In this document: positions 20,801-32,644 of the stretch, one piece after another
Position numbering within the stretch: position 1 is the first letter of the stretch
Layout: the number at the start of each line of letters is the position of its first letter
Origin: Pleodorina starrii
Lineage: Eukaryota > Chlorophyta > Chlorophyceae > Chlamydomonadales > Volvocaceae
Assembly: GCA_030267565.1 (NCBI GenBank)
Contig: BRXU01000023.1
Coordinates: forward strand, 1,339,001-1,403,000
Direction: 5' to 3'
DNA length: 64,000 nt
Notes under the pieces: generated by a model
Told to the model about the DNA's origin: nothing
What the model saw: only the letters and a program-made list of their open reading frames with translations
Databases searched by the model: none
Translations under genes and position numbers: made by a program

Positions 20801-23800
20801 ATTGGATTGACGCTTCAACAGTCACTCTCTTACCGTAACCCCCCTCCTCCCGCCCCTCACCTCCTCCCACCGCGCTGCGGCTCTCTCCTTTCCCACCCAA
20901 TCCCCTCCCCTCGTCCTGGCGTCCTGCACCCACCCACCCCGACACCGCTGCGGCACCCTATCATCTTGAACCGCCACCCCTTACACACGCACGGCCTCCT
21001 CCTCCTCTCCTCTTCTCCCCCTCCCCCTCCGCCTCCTCCTCCTCCTCCTCCCTAAAACAACCCTAAAACCCAACCCGAAAACCCTACAAACCCCTCAAAA
21101 CCCTAAAAACCCTCTGTCTCAGGGCTACCGGGCGCCCAGTCCCACCATCTGGCGGGTGGAGGCAACCACCGCCGGAATGAACACAGGCTCCTTCGCACCT
21201 GCCGGACACATCCTCACCATCAGCGACGCACGGGAGGCGCCCCCCACGCCGCTGCCGCCCTCCTCCTCCTCCTCCTCCACTGGCGGAGGTGACGGGAGCA
21301 GCGGCGGCGGCGGCGCCGCCGCCGCCGGCCCCTCTACGCTGCCGCCGCCGCCGTCGTCCGCGTCGTCGTCGTCGACGTCGGCGGCGTCGTCGTCTGGGAG
21401 TCCCTCTTCGTTGCCGTCGTCGGCGTCCTCGTCAGCAGCCGGGTCGGCAAGTAGCGGCAGTAGCGGCAGTAGCAACAGCAGCTTGAGCGGTAGCAGTAGC
21501 AGTAGCAGCTTAGGGGGGAAATCCCGCGGGTCGCGCGGCGGCTTCGGCGGCGGCCTGTCGTCGTCGTCGTCCTCGTCATTCATGGCCGGCGGCGGCGCGG
21601 CGCGGCGGCGCGGCGGCGGCGGCGACGGCGACGACAGCGACGGCGACGACTCGGACGACGAGGATATGGACGAGGAGGACGATCTGCAGTCGGTGTACGG
21701 CGTTTCGGGGACGCCCTCCCTAGCGGCGATCATCGACGTGGTGGGTCGTTCACCGTTGACCGTTGACCGTTTGGTCGTTGACCGTTGTGAGGGTCGTTCG
21801 AGCCTTTTTGCATGCAGAGGAGGGCTGCCTCGGGCCCTCCTCTCTTCGGGCCCACGATCATCGATGTGGTGGGTGTTCGACCCCACCCGCATCCGCCCCC
21901 CCACCCGCCCTTTGACCTCCCGCCTCTGCCCCTCCCGCCTCAGCCCCCGCCCCGGCCGTTCCTGCCCCGTCCCAACCGCCTCTGTCCCTCCCCGCCCCTC
22001 CCCCCACCCGCGTGCTCATGTATGTGTGTGTATGTGTGTGTATGTGTTCATGTACGTGTGTACCTCAGGTGGAGGCTCTGGGCAGCGAGTCTGCGGTGTG
22101 GGAGGAGGTGATGGAGACGTGCGCTGTGGCGGTGGCTGCGGACACCACCAAGCCGCTGGAGGAGCTGGGGCCCGCGGACTGGGAAATAATGGAGGTGGGG
22201 GTGTTAGGGGGGGGTGTGTGGGGTAATTGAAACGGCCGGGGTGGGGGTGGGGGTGAGGGCACCTGAGGGGCTGGGGGGGGGGGCGCGGGAGACAGTGCGA
22301 GGATGTGTGTGTGTGTGTTTGTTTGGTATTGTGCATAGCACGGTGCGCCGCTGTGCGGTCTCCCACGTCGCACGGAGCGGCTGCTGCCGCTGCCGCTGCC
22401 GCTGCCGCTGCCGCTGCCGCAGCCGCCGCCTTGCCCGTGCGCGCCTCACCCCGGGCCTCGCCTTCCCGACCCAGCTTTTCCTTTCCTAACGTCGTGCGCC
22501 GTTGACGCCAACCTGACCCCGCCACGCCACGCCACGCCTCAGCTGCGATTTCTCTGTATGCCCCGCCTCGCCCCGCCCCGCTCCGCCCCGCCCCGTCCCG
22601 TCCTCCCCTCAATCTGACAATCTCCATAAATTGCCATTGGCCCCACCCGCGGGCTCCGGCCTATCCCTGAGTACCCTCCCCCGCTATCTCTCTCTTCCCC
22701 GCCCCCGCCCCCCCCCCACACACACTCACACCCCCCCCCATACACACGCGCACCCGGCACCGCAGCTCAAGGGTGTGGATCAGGAGTTTGGCACCATCAT
22801 GGTCGATGGGGAGGTCCGCCGGGGCTACCGAATCAAGATCATGGTGCGTTGGAGGAGGCTTCGGAGCGGAGCTGGGGAGAGAGAGGGGGGAGGGAGGAGG
22901 GGGGGGTTGGTGATGACGAGCCGCGAACGGCGAAGAAGTGGGCGGGAGAGGGGGGGGCGAGGGACTTAGGGTTTAGGGTTTTAGGGCGCTTGTCGTTGTT
23001 CTCGTTGTTGGGTCCCGCCCCTCGTCTGGCTACAAAACGGGGAAGAGTGGCTGTCTGAGGGTCGCTCGTGGGGTTTGGGGGTGGGGTGGGGGGTGGGTTT
23101 GTGGGTGGGGGTGGGGATGGGGTTTGTGGGTGGGGGACGCGCATGCAGCGCGGAGACGGACAGACCGGAGGCGTGCCGGAGCGGCAGGCGGGGCGGGGCG
23201 GGGCGGGCGGCTGAGCGCTGCTGTGCATTGAGGTCTTTTCACCTCGGCGCTGGTTGGTGGTGTCGGTGGTGGGTGATGGTGGGGGGAGGTGTCTGCAGCG
23301 TGTATCGGAGGGAGGCCCTCCACCCACCCACCCGTCCCGTCCTGTGCAACGGCAGTACACCCGCACACACCCCCAGACACCCCCACCCCCATACCCACAC
23401 TCATATCCTCATACCTCATACCCTCCCTTACTCCCTCCCTCCCTGCCCTCCCTCCCCTCCCTCCCCTCCTCCTCCCCTCCGCTCCCTTGCACGCAGGTTC
23501 GCGACCCCCCGGGTCTGTCTGAGGACCTCCGCGCTCAGCTGCTCGCCTACAAGCGGGAGGACCTGCGGCGGGTGCTGTCGGGAGCCCCCCTGCCGCCCAG
23601 CTTCGGAGCGCTCGTCTTTACGTGAGGGGGGTGGCGGGGGCTGGCGGAGGGAGCAGAGGGAGCAGGGGAGCGGGGCGGGGCGGGGGAGGTGGACGGGTCT
23701 GGGACTGCATGGTTGGGGCGGGTCGTCTCTTCCCCCCACCCCACCCGCCCCTCGCTGGATCATGGACTGCATGGTTGGGGCGAGTCGTTCTGTGCCGGTC

Positions 23801-24848
23801 TTCTGTGCCACCCTTCGACGGGACGGGTCATTCTTCGTCGTGGTGCACATGCTGGTGGAGGATTGGCAGGGCGTCCCCTCTCCCCTCTCTCCCTTCCCTG
23901 TCCCTTCCCCCTCCGCTGCGGCCCCTCCGCGCTGCGGCCCCACTTTTTTGCTTACCTCTCTGCCCCCTCCCCTCCATCTCCTCCCCCCCCCCGGGCTCCG
24001 GCCTACACGCGGATACCCTCCCCCCCCTTCTTCGCCTCCGGTCAGTGACGTGGAGCGCACCCCCACCAGCAGCGGCGGAGAGGTCACCGAATCGGAGCTC
24101 ATCAACTCATACCTGCCGCTGCCCACCGGCGGCATGTTCGGAGGAGGTACGTTCGGGTACCGGGTTGTAGCTTCGGCGACAAAACAACTGCGCGTTTGTA
24201 CACGCACGGCTTTACGGGTCGAGTACGGATGGAAGTACGGACGGGTGGCACCCGCTGCCGCGCCCGACGAGACGAGTTCGACTCGACAGACTGACCGGCT
24301 CCGTCACTATCACCAAGAGGGGGCATTGCACCACTGCTGCAGCCGCCCGAGGTCCGCAACCCTAGAACCCTAGAACCCTAACCTCCCGCCACTGGCTCTG
24401 CCCTAAAATCAGGGTCTGTGTTCATGGCGTCGCCTCCGTCCCCTCGCTGCTGTCTCGTCTTTATAACACGGCCCCGGCCCCGGCCCTGCCTGGCCCTCTG
24501 ACCCTGTCCCCTCCCCTCACAGCCCAAATCGCCCCCCTCCCTGGAGCCACTGAGCTCGTGGAATACTCGTCAGTCATCGGAGTGCTGCGGGCCATGAACG
24601 CGCTGCCGCCGGAGCCCCTCAGCAGCCGAGAAGAAGAGGAAGATGGCGATGGCGGCGGCGGTGGTGGTGGCGGCGGCGTGGCGCCGCCGTCTGGCGACGG
24701 CAGTGGCGGCGGCGGCAAGGGTCGGGATGAGGAGGGCGGCGGACGGAAGGGCGGTAAGGGCGGCGGCGGCGGCGGCGGGGGTCGCCGGTTCGGCCGCGGC
24801 GGCGGCGGCGGAAGCACGCGGCTGTACCGGGGCCGCAGCTCCGGTTGA
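17865..24848 (+). CDS. FIST-domain protein (FIST_N + FIST_C), possibly organelle-targeted
   Basis: Twelve exons: 17865-18353, 18557-18772, 19082-19171, 19316-19364, 19934-20086, 20224-20660, 21123-21740, 22069-22194, 22766-22843, 23497-23621, 24046-24146 and 24523-24848 (TGA); phases agree at all junctions; 935 aa. The start has the context CAAAATGG. Residues 1 to about 50 are Ala/Ser/Pro/Arg-rich and could be a transit peptide. FIST_N runs from about residue 150 (RWGCYLSR...AVDECIAQIRRAM, ELAIVFLSAAFGSDF, LKHVFGCS). FIST_C is near the C-terminus (ALVFTDVERTP, QIAPLPGATELVEYSSV). FIST domains are sensory modules thought to bind small ligands and also occur in the F-box protein FBXO22; no F-box is seen here. 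Large Ala/Gly/Ser and acidic insertions interrupt the fold. Exon 2 carries a GGATCT hexanucleotide repeat encoding SGSGSGS. Confidence 0.88.
19687..19722 (+). repeat. Intronic module R3 (GGGCTCCGGCCTATACGTGG), 8 copies
   Basis: This copy continues GATACCCC and is preceded by TACCGTTCAC. Other plus copies: 22650-22680, 23993-24020, 38646-38668, 57983-58008. Minus copies: 42820-42843, 47248-47300 (which shares the TACCGTTCAC extension), 62745-62768. Most lie 50-250 bp before a 3' splice site, in sense with the host gene. Confidence 0.85.
21053..21112. repeat. Interstitial telomere-like CCCTAAAA tract in a FIST intron
   Basis: Degenerate repeats of CCCTAAAA/CCCTACAAA end about 10 bp before the acceptor at 21121-21122. 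Shorter tracts of the same kind lie in other introns of this gene, at 22965-22986 (TTAGGGTTTAGGG) and 24359-24382 (CCCTAGAACCCTAGAACCCTAA). CCCTAAAA is the Chlamydomonas telomere unit. Confidence 0.75.
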
Positions 24849-26363
24849 TGCCGGTAGGAGGGAGGGAGGAAGGAGGTCAAGGGAAACAGATGTTGCTTGG
24901 TTGGACTGGCTGGATGGCTGGCTGGGCGCGTCGGTGCGGCTTGGGTGGCGAGAGGTGGCTGACGCCGCGGCGGAGCGGTCGCAGCCTGGAGAGCCCGCGA
25001 CGCACTCGCACGTGCGTGTGTTTGCGTGAGTGTCTGGTGGTGGTGGAGGAGGGAGGTAAAGCTTAGGACGGTGCTGCGCTGATCTGGGGCGCTGACATTA
25101 TTTCTTTGGGGGGGCGCTGCGCTCCGCTGTGCGGGAGGTGCGACACTGTGTGGTGCCTTGCTGGCGTCGAGAGAGGCAGGTAGCCCCCCCCCTACCCCCC
25201 GCGGTGTGCTGCGCGGAGGCCCTCCCCCTCGACGGGCCACCCCTCCCCCTCAACGAGAGGGCAGAGGGCGAGGTGGAGGGACCGACGGACGACTGCGGAG
25301 GTGGGTGGGTGGGTGGGAGGTGAGGAACGCTGGATGTGAGCCGCGAGGGCTGTGTGCAGGATACCGTATGTGGTGGGTCCAATACACGTGAGCAGCAGCA
25401 AGAGAACGGAGGCGAACGGATGCGGGGCGGGGCGGCGGGCGCGACAGCAGAGCGAGGGTTGGGCTGCGACATGTGAGCTGCACTCCGAGCGCCGGAGGGG
25501 AGTGGTGGTGACCCCCAGGTCCCTTGCTGAGGCAGGTTGCGCCTTTGCGTGGCTGGCTGGCTGGCTGGTTGGCGGAAAGGTGCGTCGATGTTTTGGGACT
25601 GGATGTGAGCCGATCGGCCTATTGATCATGGCTTTCGATCGAGCGGGCTGTGGACGCGACCTGCAGCTGGCAGGCAGGCGATTCGCTGTGGGCGCTCCCC
25701 CCGCGCGCGACGTGTCGTCTTGTACCGTACTGTACCGTACCCGTCATCTTAAACCGGTGAGGCACATCCTCTAGAAACAGGGTCATCGCCCCACCCCACC
25801 CCCCGGCGGCTGCTGCAGACGACGCTGTTTCGCAGAGGAGGGGTTGTGTTTCACTGCTGCGCCCGCTGCGCAGGATGGAAGACTAAGACCCTGCCCTCTT
25901 TGCCCGGCACACAGCCACTACCGGTACTTGCCCGGCACATAGGCGAAGGTGTGGCGACGGCCGCGAGGGGTATTTGCTGGCTTGCTGCCACCCGCGTACA
26001 TGGCAGGGTACGGTACCCGTGACGTGATGTTGTTCGCGCTCCCTAAAAAACCCTCCCCCTGAAGGGGCCGCCCCACCGCCACCGGCGCCAGGGCAGAGGA
26101 ACCGGCAGGGACAGAGGCCCCCCAGACACTGGGGCCAGGCCTGGACACTTGACTACCGTGGCTTTGATGAGGACGTATGAGGACGAGTGCAGGGGGCCTT
26201 GGTGGATGGCGGCTTCAGCTTCGGTTTCCGCACGTCCGTCAAGAAGCCGCCACCCAACGAGGCGCGTTGAACCGCGCTTACCGGTAGATGGATACGCTTC
26301 GACAGGACGTGAGCCGCGCGCAGTGCTGGGGCGGGGAGGGAGCGGGCACGGCAACGGAGAGGT

Positions 26364-26545
26364 CGCGAGGAAGGAGCGCGCGCATGTGCGGATCCTTCCA
26401 CACGGATCTCCAGGCGAGAGCGCGCATGTGCCCTTCCGCCTCGGCCGGCGGCGGCCGACTGTTCAGCCCCGAAGACGTGCAGCTGCTGCTGGAGTGGGCG
26501 CGAGGAAGGAGCGCGCGAGAGTGCCCTTCCACACGGATCTCCACT
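26364..26545. repeat. Duplicated ~45-bp block flanking a NUP85 exon fragment
   Basis: Two similar blocks, about 26364-26411 and 26498-26541, both begin GCGAGGAAGGAGCGCGCG and end CTTCCACACGGATCTCCA. Between them sits a 62-bp inverted copy of part of NUP85 exon 13, so the exon fragment was captured inside a local duplication. Confidence 0.8.
26439..26500 (+). pseudogene. Inverted 62-bp duplicate of a NUP85 exon fragment
   Basis: This plus-strand stretch matches the reverse complement of 27014-27075 at 60 of 62 bases. It still encodes [20 protein letters not shown], versus FSSEDVQ in the real exon. It lies about 225 bp beyond the NUP85 stop codon and has no start, splice sites or continuing frame of its own, so it is a non-functional fragment. 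Confidence 0.85.
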
Positions 26546-26725
26546 TTTCAGGCCGCAGGGACAACGCCCTGAGACAACGCCAGGCGACAGCGACTCAGTC
26601 GGGTCTGCTCAGGGGTCTGCCGGCTCCCACAGCGCCTTCCACACACCGTCTTCCTCACACGCGCGCGCGCGACCAAAAAGCTGTACCCTAAGTACTACCG
26701 GTACCTGCCCTGCCCCAACCCACCC

Positions 26726-28868
26726 TCACGCTCGCCCGCCCAACAAGAGCTGCGGCTGCGGCGCCAGCAGGCCCCCCGGACCCGCACCCGCACCCGCGCC
26801 CACAACGGCCGCTGCAACTGCCGTGCCTCCTCCGCCTCCTCCGCTGTACTGCAGCACATGCGCTCGCGCCACGCCGCGCACCAGCGCCAGCTGCACATCG
26901 CGCGCGTAGCGGTCCGGCACACCCAGCGCCGCAGCCAGGGCGCCCAGGCCGTGACCCATGGGTCCGCCGGCTGTGCCGGCGGCGGCGCCGCCGGCCGCAC
27001 GCGCGCATTCGCCCGCCCACTCCAGCAGCAGCTGCACGTCTTCGGAGCTGAAGAGTCGGCCGCCGCCGGCCGAGGCCTCCAGAAGCGGGATGGCGTTAAA
27101 GAGGAGCGGCAGGCAGAGGCGCCGCGGCGGCGTGCGGCGGCGGACCATGGATATGAGGGCGGCGCGGCCGGCGGCGAGTGACCCGTGGGTCGCTGGGTCA
27201 TCGGGCGGCGCCTGCGCGCGCGCACGGGAAGCGCAAGGGGGTGTTGCCGGCAGGGAGGTGAGCGCGTCGAGGAAAATTGACAGTGAGGCGGGTGGAGGGG
27301 GGGTTAGGGTTTTACCTAACCCGAAAAACGACAGCCCCACTCACATTCGCGTCGCGCGCCGCCGCCAGCGCCCCCATCGCCCGACTGAGCCGCAGCAAAT
27401 CCACCAGAAACGACGTCAGGCCGCGTCCTCCACCTCCTCCTCCTCCTGCTCCACTACCCGCCTCCTCCCCGCCGCCTCCGCCATCCCCTCCGCCGCTGTC
27501 TCCCCCGCCAGGCAGCCACTCCAGGAGCGCCTCCAGCTCGTCGCCACCCGGCAGCACCAGCGGAGCCGCCCGGTAGGAGCCCAGCCGGGTCATCAGCGCC
27601 TCCTCAGCGGCGGCAGCCACCAGCTGTAGCGCCGCTGCGGTGCGCCGCGGATCGGCCGCCCGGACCATCCACTGCGCACCGCTGCCCAGCTGCCCCCGAC
27701 TGAGCGCGTCGACGCCTGTTGTTTCCAAAGGCGGTTGTGGCGGTGGTTGCGTTGTTGTTTCTTTGTTTCTTTGTTTTTATCGTCCCGGTACGGTAATGTT
27801 GTCCTTGTTGTGTAGTAACCCCGCGAGACGAGACGAGACCCGTCAGACCGCCCCCAACCGACCAACCGACCGCACTAACAGAAGACTAACGGGCGACTAC
27901 CGTAACAGACGCCACACCGCCCCTGGCCCCTCACCTGCCATGCGGCACAGCACCGCGGCCGAGCCCCCCAGTCCCAGCCGCCTGCACACCGCCAGGGCCT
28001 TCTCCAGAGTCCGCACGTCCCGGCTGTCCACCTACATGGGTACATGGGTCGCATGGGTCGCATGGGTGCATAGGTGCATATGCATGGGCCGCATGCATGC
28101 ATGGGTGCGACCGTCGCATGCATGGATGCACGAGCACATGGGTGCATGGGTGCATGCATGGGTTGCACGAGCGCATGGGTGCACAGGGGGCTCCACGGGG
28201 GATGGGGCGTCAAGGGGGGGGGGGGGCGTTGGGACGTCAAGAGGCTGCTATCTAGCAAGAGGCGGCGGTTCAGGGCGGAAGTTTCACTGTGCCCATGCGG
28301 CCCCATCCCCCCTCACCCCTCCTCACCCCTTCCTGCCTCTTCCTCCCCCCCTCCCTCAGGTAATATTCCAAGTAACTGCATTGCGTTCCCTCGTCCCGGG
28401 CCGTTTTAATTATTTCCCCCCCTCCCTCCCTCCCTCCCTCCCTCCCTCCACCCTCCCCTCCCGTCCCTCAGGTCCGCACCGGCAGCGCCTCCAGAAGCGC
28501 CTCCGCCGCCGCCGCTCCGTGCTGCGGGCACCAGGCCAGGTACTGCAGTGCCAGCAGCCACCCGCCCCCCGCACCGCTGGGCAACAGAGAGTCGGCCCAG
28601 GCCACTCGAAAGTACTCCATCTGAGCGGGGGATGGGGATGGGGTGTAAAAAGAAGATACCGCAGCAGAGATGGGGTCGGTTAGGGGGGTTGGGGGTAGGG
28701 GGTGGAAGGGCGCGTCAATGGGGGACAGGAAACACGAAACTGTTTTGGCGGGAAGGAGGTGAGAGAGAAGGTTTGTATTACTTTGCAAACAACCTTGAGA
28801 GGGTCAGGGGACAGCTGCTGGGGTTGGGACTTGGGAGTGCAGTGCAGTGCCTGGTCGATGGGCCTGGT

Positions 28869-28899
<31 letters not shown>

Positions 28900-31800
28900 C
28901 CGGTCGGAAGCGGGGAAGGGGGGTTGAGGGAGCAGCCCGCAGTGGCAAGCTGTGAATGTGGATGCGAACGTGGTGGTTCCCGCCCTCCCGCCCTCCCTCC
29001 CTCCCTCACACACACGCGCACACACACACCCACCTGGTCGCAACCCGACACCGCCAGCCGCCGCGTCAACAGACCCCCGCCTCCGCCTCCACCCCCGCCT
29101 CCGCCGCCTCCTGCCGCTCCCCCTCCCGCCGCCCCCCCCGGGTACGCCGCCATCAGCTCCAGCGCGTGCGCCATCAGCCAGCCCAGCCCGATGGCCGAGG
29201 TGGTCAGCTCCGAAACCACTCCCGCAATGTCCGTATCGGTAAGAGCCTACAGCAGCAGCAGCGGCGGCAGAAGAGGAAGGAGGAAGAGGAGATGGGGAAG
29301 AAGCGGCGGCAGGAGCAGCAGCAGCACATCAGCAGCAGACGCGCGGGGTGAAGGGCGCATCGAGGTCTTCCCGCACCTCCAACAGCCCCGCAAACCAGTC
29401 CAGCAGCTGATTGCCGCCCTCTCCGCCCTCCGCCTCCTCCCGCCGCGCCGCCGCCGCCTGGCACTCCGCCATCAGCGCCCTCAGCTGGTTGGCCGCCACC
29501 ACGCCGCCCGCCTGCCGGTGCACAATCTCCGCCGCCGCCAGCTCCATCCAATCACAGGTGGCGGAGCGGAGGGCGGAGGGCTGACCCAGCAGCACCGACA
29601 GAACGGAGCGGACGCCTGGGGTGAGGTAGGGGTGTGGGTGTGGGTGGGGGTGGGGATGCGAGGTAAGGTCGAAAGCGGCAAAAGCCCCGTCACGCCCACG
29701 CAGCTAGCTGCCACGCCCGCCCGCCCTACCTCCCCCACACGCACCCCCTCACGCAACCCCCGCCCCTCCCTCCCCCAAACACACACACACACACACACAC
29801 ACATCACAAACACACAAACAAACACACCCCCTTCACGCACCCTCCGCTGTCCTTCTGTTGGCCGCCCCCGCCGCCGCCAGCAGCGCCTCCGAGGTCGCAA
29901 TGTCGTTCGCCTCTCGCAGCCACACAGCCCTCGCCGCCGCAAAGTCCGCCAGGGAGCCGTAGGCGCGCGAGGTGGGGTCGCGGCCGGCCGAGGGGGCCAG
30001 GCGGGGCAGGCGCTTCAGCAGCACGTGCAGGCAGTCAATCAGCTCCAGCTGCGGGCGGGAAGAAGGTGGGCGGGAAGGAGGTGGACACCGGGGGGGTGGG
30101 GGTCGTGGGGTGGGGGTCAGGGAATGATATGCTCCTTTATATAAGAATGAGTCACTGCGGACGTTGTTGATCAAGCTGCTGCAGCCGCTGAACTGGGGGG
30201 GGGGCAGCAGGCGGGGGAGGGGTCGGTGGGTCTCCCCCACACGGGACATTGGGGACACCAAACCAGCCAGGGAGAGAAAGGTTGTTTGCAGCGGGCCGCT
30301 TGGAAGCCACGCCCCCCCACCACCACCCCCTTAACGTACACCATGCCCCAAAACACACACACGCACACACACATGCAACACGCACACGCACCTGCGCGCG
30401 CAGCCCCGGCTGCTGCAGCGCCGCCGCCGCCGCTGCGCCCGCCGCGCCTCCGGCCCCCGCCCTCAGTCCGCCCGCCGCCACCGCCCTCCGCGCGCTGTGG
30501 CAATCCAGCAGCTCCAGAGCCGCTGTGGTGCGGCCCAGAGCCACCAGGCGGCGAACCGCGGGCCAGTAGTCGGGCTGAGTGTCGGCGGAGGGGTCCTCTT
30601 GAAGCTCCTGTTTGGGTGTGTGTGTTGTGTGTGTTTGGGTGTGTGTGTTGTGTGTACGTGTGTGCGTGTGTGTTTTGGAAGGGTTGAAAGCGAAGGGGTC
30701 GAGGAGAAGGTGGGGAGGATTGTAAAAAGCAGCTCCAGGAAGGGGGGATGGGGGAGAGTGGTACAGAGAAGTAGGACAGTCCACAGCCCCTACCCCCTCA
30801 TCCCTGTACCCCCTCATCCCGTCGTCACCCTCTTTTTTACGCCCCCTTTTTCCTTATCCATCTCACCCCTCATCTCACCCCTCGCTCTCTCCCTCCCTCC
30901 CCCTCCCTCCCCCCGCACCTGGACGCGCCTAGCCAGGGGCACCTGTCCCGCCACCGCCTCCAGAACCTCCGAGTGGGCCGACAGCCAGTGGACAAAGTCC
31001 TGAAAGCAAGGGGCGAGCGGGAAGGGGAGGGGAGCGGGAGCGTAGCGGGGCAGTAGGGGGGGTAAAAGCCTGACAGACAGCCCACATAGGGGCCAAGCTG
31101 TCAGCAAGGGTGTGGGGGTTAATGGAGACGATACCGCAGCGGAGGGACGTAAGGCGGCCGAGAACCCAGCGAAGGGGGGCTAGGGAGCAGAGCACAGGAC
31201 AGCACAGAGCAGCACAGGGCAGTGCAGCACACAGCACACAGCCCCCCACACACCCACCCACCCACCTCGCCCAGGTTGCCCTCGTGTCGCGGTGCGTCCA
31301 CAAAGAACAGCTCCATCAGGTGCCACAGGGCCGCCTCCAGCTGACTGTGACCGCCGTCCCGCTGAATGTCATCCCTGGAGTGGAGCGGAGAGGAGCGGGG
31401 GGCGAGTCGCGTCGAGTCGAGTCGAGTCGTCGCGGAACACGCGAAAAGAAACGCGGAAATGCGGAAAGAAGAGCAGTCCCGTCCAGTGGTTGCGCAGCCC
31501 AATTTGGGTTTGGGTTTGTGTGATCCAATCCAAAGCCGCACCTCCTCCCTCCCTCCCTCCCTTGCCTCCCTCCCTTCATTCCTCTCGTATGTGCGTTCGT
31601 TCTCCATTTGCACGGCAAACAACTCCTCACCGCAGATTCATCAACTGCTCCCGTACAGTACGAGCGTACGACGCCACGCGCGCCAGGTGGGCGTCGTCTC
31701 GCGTCCCTGGGCGGTCGGAAGGAGGAGAGGAGGAGAGCGATGTAAAACGCACGAGGCAGGGCGGGAGGAGGGAGGACGAGCACCGCTACACGGTTCCCAG

Positions 31801-32644
31801 AATCCGGTGTTTGTTAGCGCTGGTTCGCTGCGGACCGGCGCTTGCGGACCGGCGTTAGCGCTGGTTCGCTGTGGACCAGCGCTTGCGGGTGGTTCCGCTG
31901 CTCTCCCACCTGCCAGTCTGGATCTCTGCACCTCCGCGTACTGCTCCACGGTACTGAAGGAGGTCATGCGGTTGTTGGTGGAGGCCTGGCCCCTGCAAGA
32001 GGAGCCGAGGTCAGGGATAGGATGGATGGATGGATGGATGGATGGACGTGTGGATGGATGGATGGATGGATGGATGGACGTGTGGCGAGGCGGGGGGTCA
32101 GGGAGTGATGAGCTCGGGCCGGAGTGGCGAGCCGGGGGGTGCCGTGTCTGCGGCCAGGCAAGTGTCTTTGGGTAACTGGCGGCACCGTTTTGGTTGAGAA
32201 GGGCGGGAAACAAAGGTGGCCTTCTCCAGGAGGGGGAAGTATCATGGATGGGTGAGGGGAACCCTTGAAGGATGGTCGGGGACGAGCTGGAATGTGACGA
32301 CGAGACGAGGAGGAAACACAGGGAGGAGAGCAGGGTGGTGGTGTGTGGTGTGTGGGGTGTGTGGGATGTGTGTTGGGGGGGGAGGGGTGTATGGGGCTGG
32401 GGACGGGAGGCCATCCGGGAAGGGTGGCCGGAGGTACGCGGACCGAATGCCGCGCCAAAAGCGCCGCCCGGGTGGCGCGCACAGCTTACCAGCATACTCG
32501 GGTGGCCAGCCCGCCGTCGCCGCCTTGCTTTGTGCTAGGATTTTGAATGTCTAGGAGGCGGAGCTCGGAACCTAGTCCCCATGAGAAATGAAGGCGCGAG
32601 CCTCGAGAGACGGGGATTCCAAACGTGGGCTCGCCGCCGCTCAT
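26726..32644 (-). CDS. NUP85: Nucleoporin NUP85 (Y-complex / Nup107-160 subcomplex)
   Basis: Thirteen exons in transcript order: 32644-32490, 31992-31910, 31706-31631, 31374-31266, 30999-30919, 30607-30392, 30048-29841, 29615-29377, 29246-29034, 28620-28480, 28031-27935, 27715-27345 and 27211-26726 (TGA). All phases agree; 824 aa. The N-terminus (GEPTFGIPV...LHFSWG) resembles the Nup85 segment that completes the Seh1 propeller. Helical ACE1-type stretches follow: [60 protein letters not shown]. The C-terminus ([34 protein letters not shown]) lines up with the end of animal Nup85. As a Y-complex scaffold it would act in the nuclear envelope. Ala/Gly-rich insertions interrupt loops. The acceptor of exon 13 is the least certain. 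Two 12-bp palindromes are in coding sequence of exon 13. Confidence 0.88.
28035..28180. repeat. Degenerate GCATGGGT minisatellite in a NUP85 intron
   Basis: Imperfect 6-10-bp repeats of GCATGGGT/GCATGCATG fill the 3' part of the intron before the exon starting at 28031 (minus strand), reaching to within a few bases of the acceptor. Confidence 0.8.
32021..32087. repeat. (GGAT)n tetranucleotide repeat in NUP85 intron 1
   Basis: Two runs of GGATGGAT are separated by GGACGTGTGGAT. They lie about 30 bp upstream of the NUP85 exon 2 acceptor when read on the minus strand. Confidence 0.95.

Larger units (their letters stand above)
24849..26725. other. Convergent intergenic region between FIST and NUP85
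   Basis: Holds the 3' ends of two genes that face each other. No TGTAA is visible for either. Features: GGTGGGTGGG runs, GTACTGTACCGTACC words near 25.73 kb, and the repeated block with an inverted NUP85 exon fragment (26.36-26.55 kb). A minus-strand frame at 25918-26148 ends in FAYVPGKYR; I cannot assign it to a gene. Confidence 0.55.
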
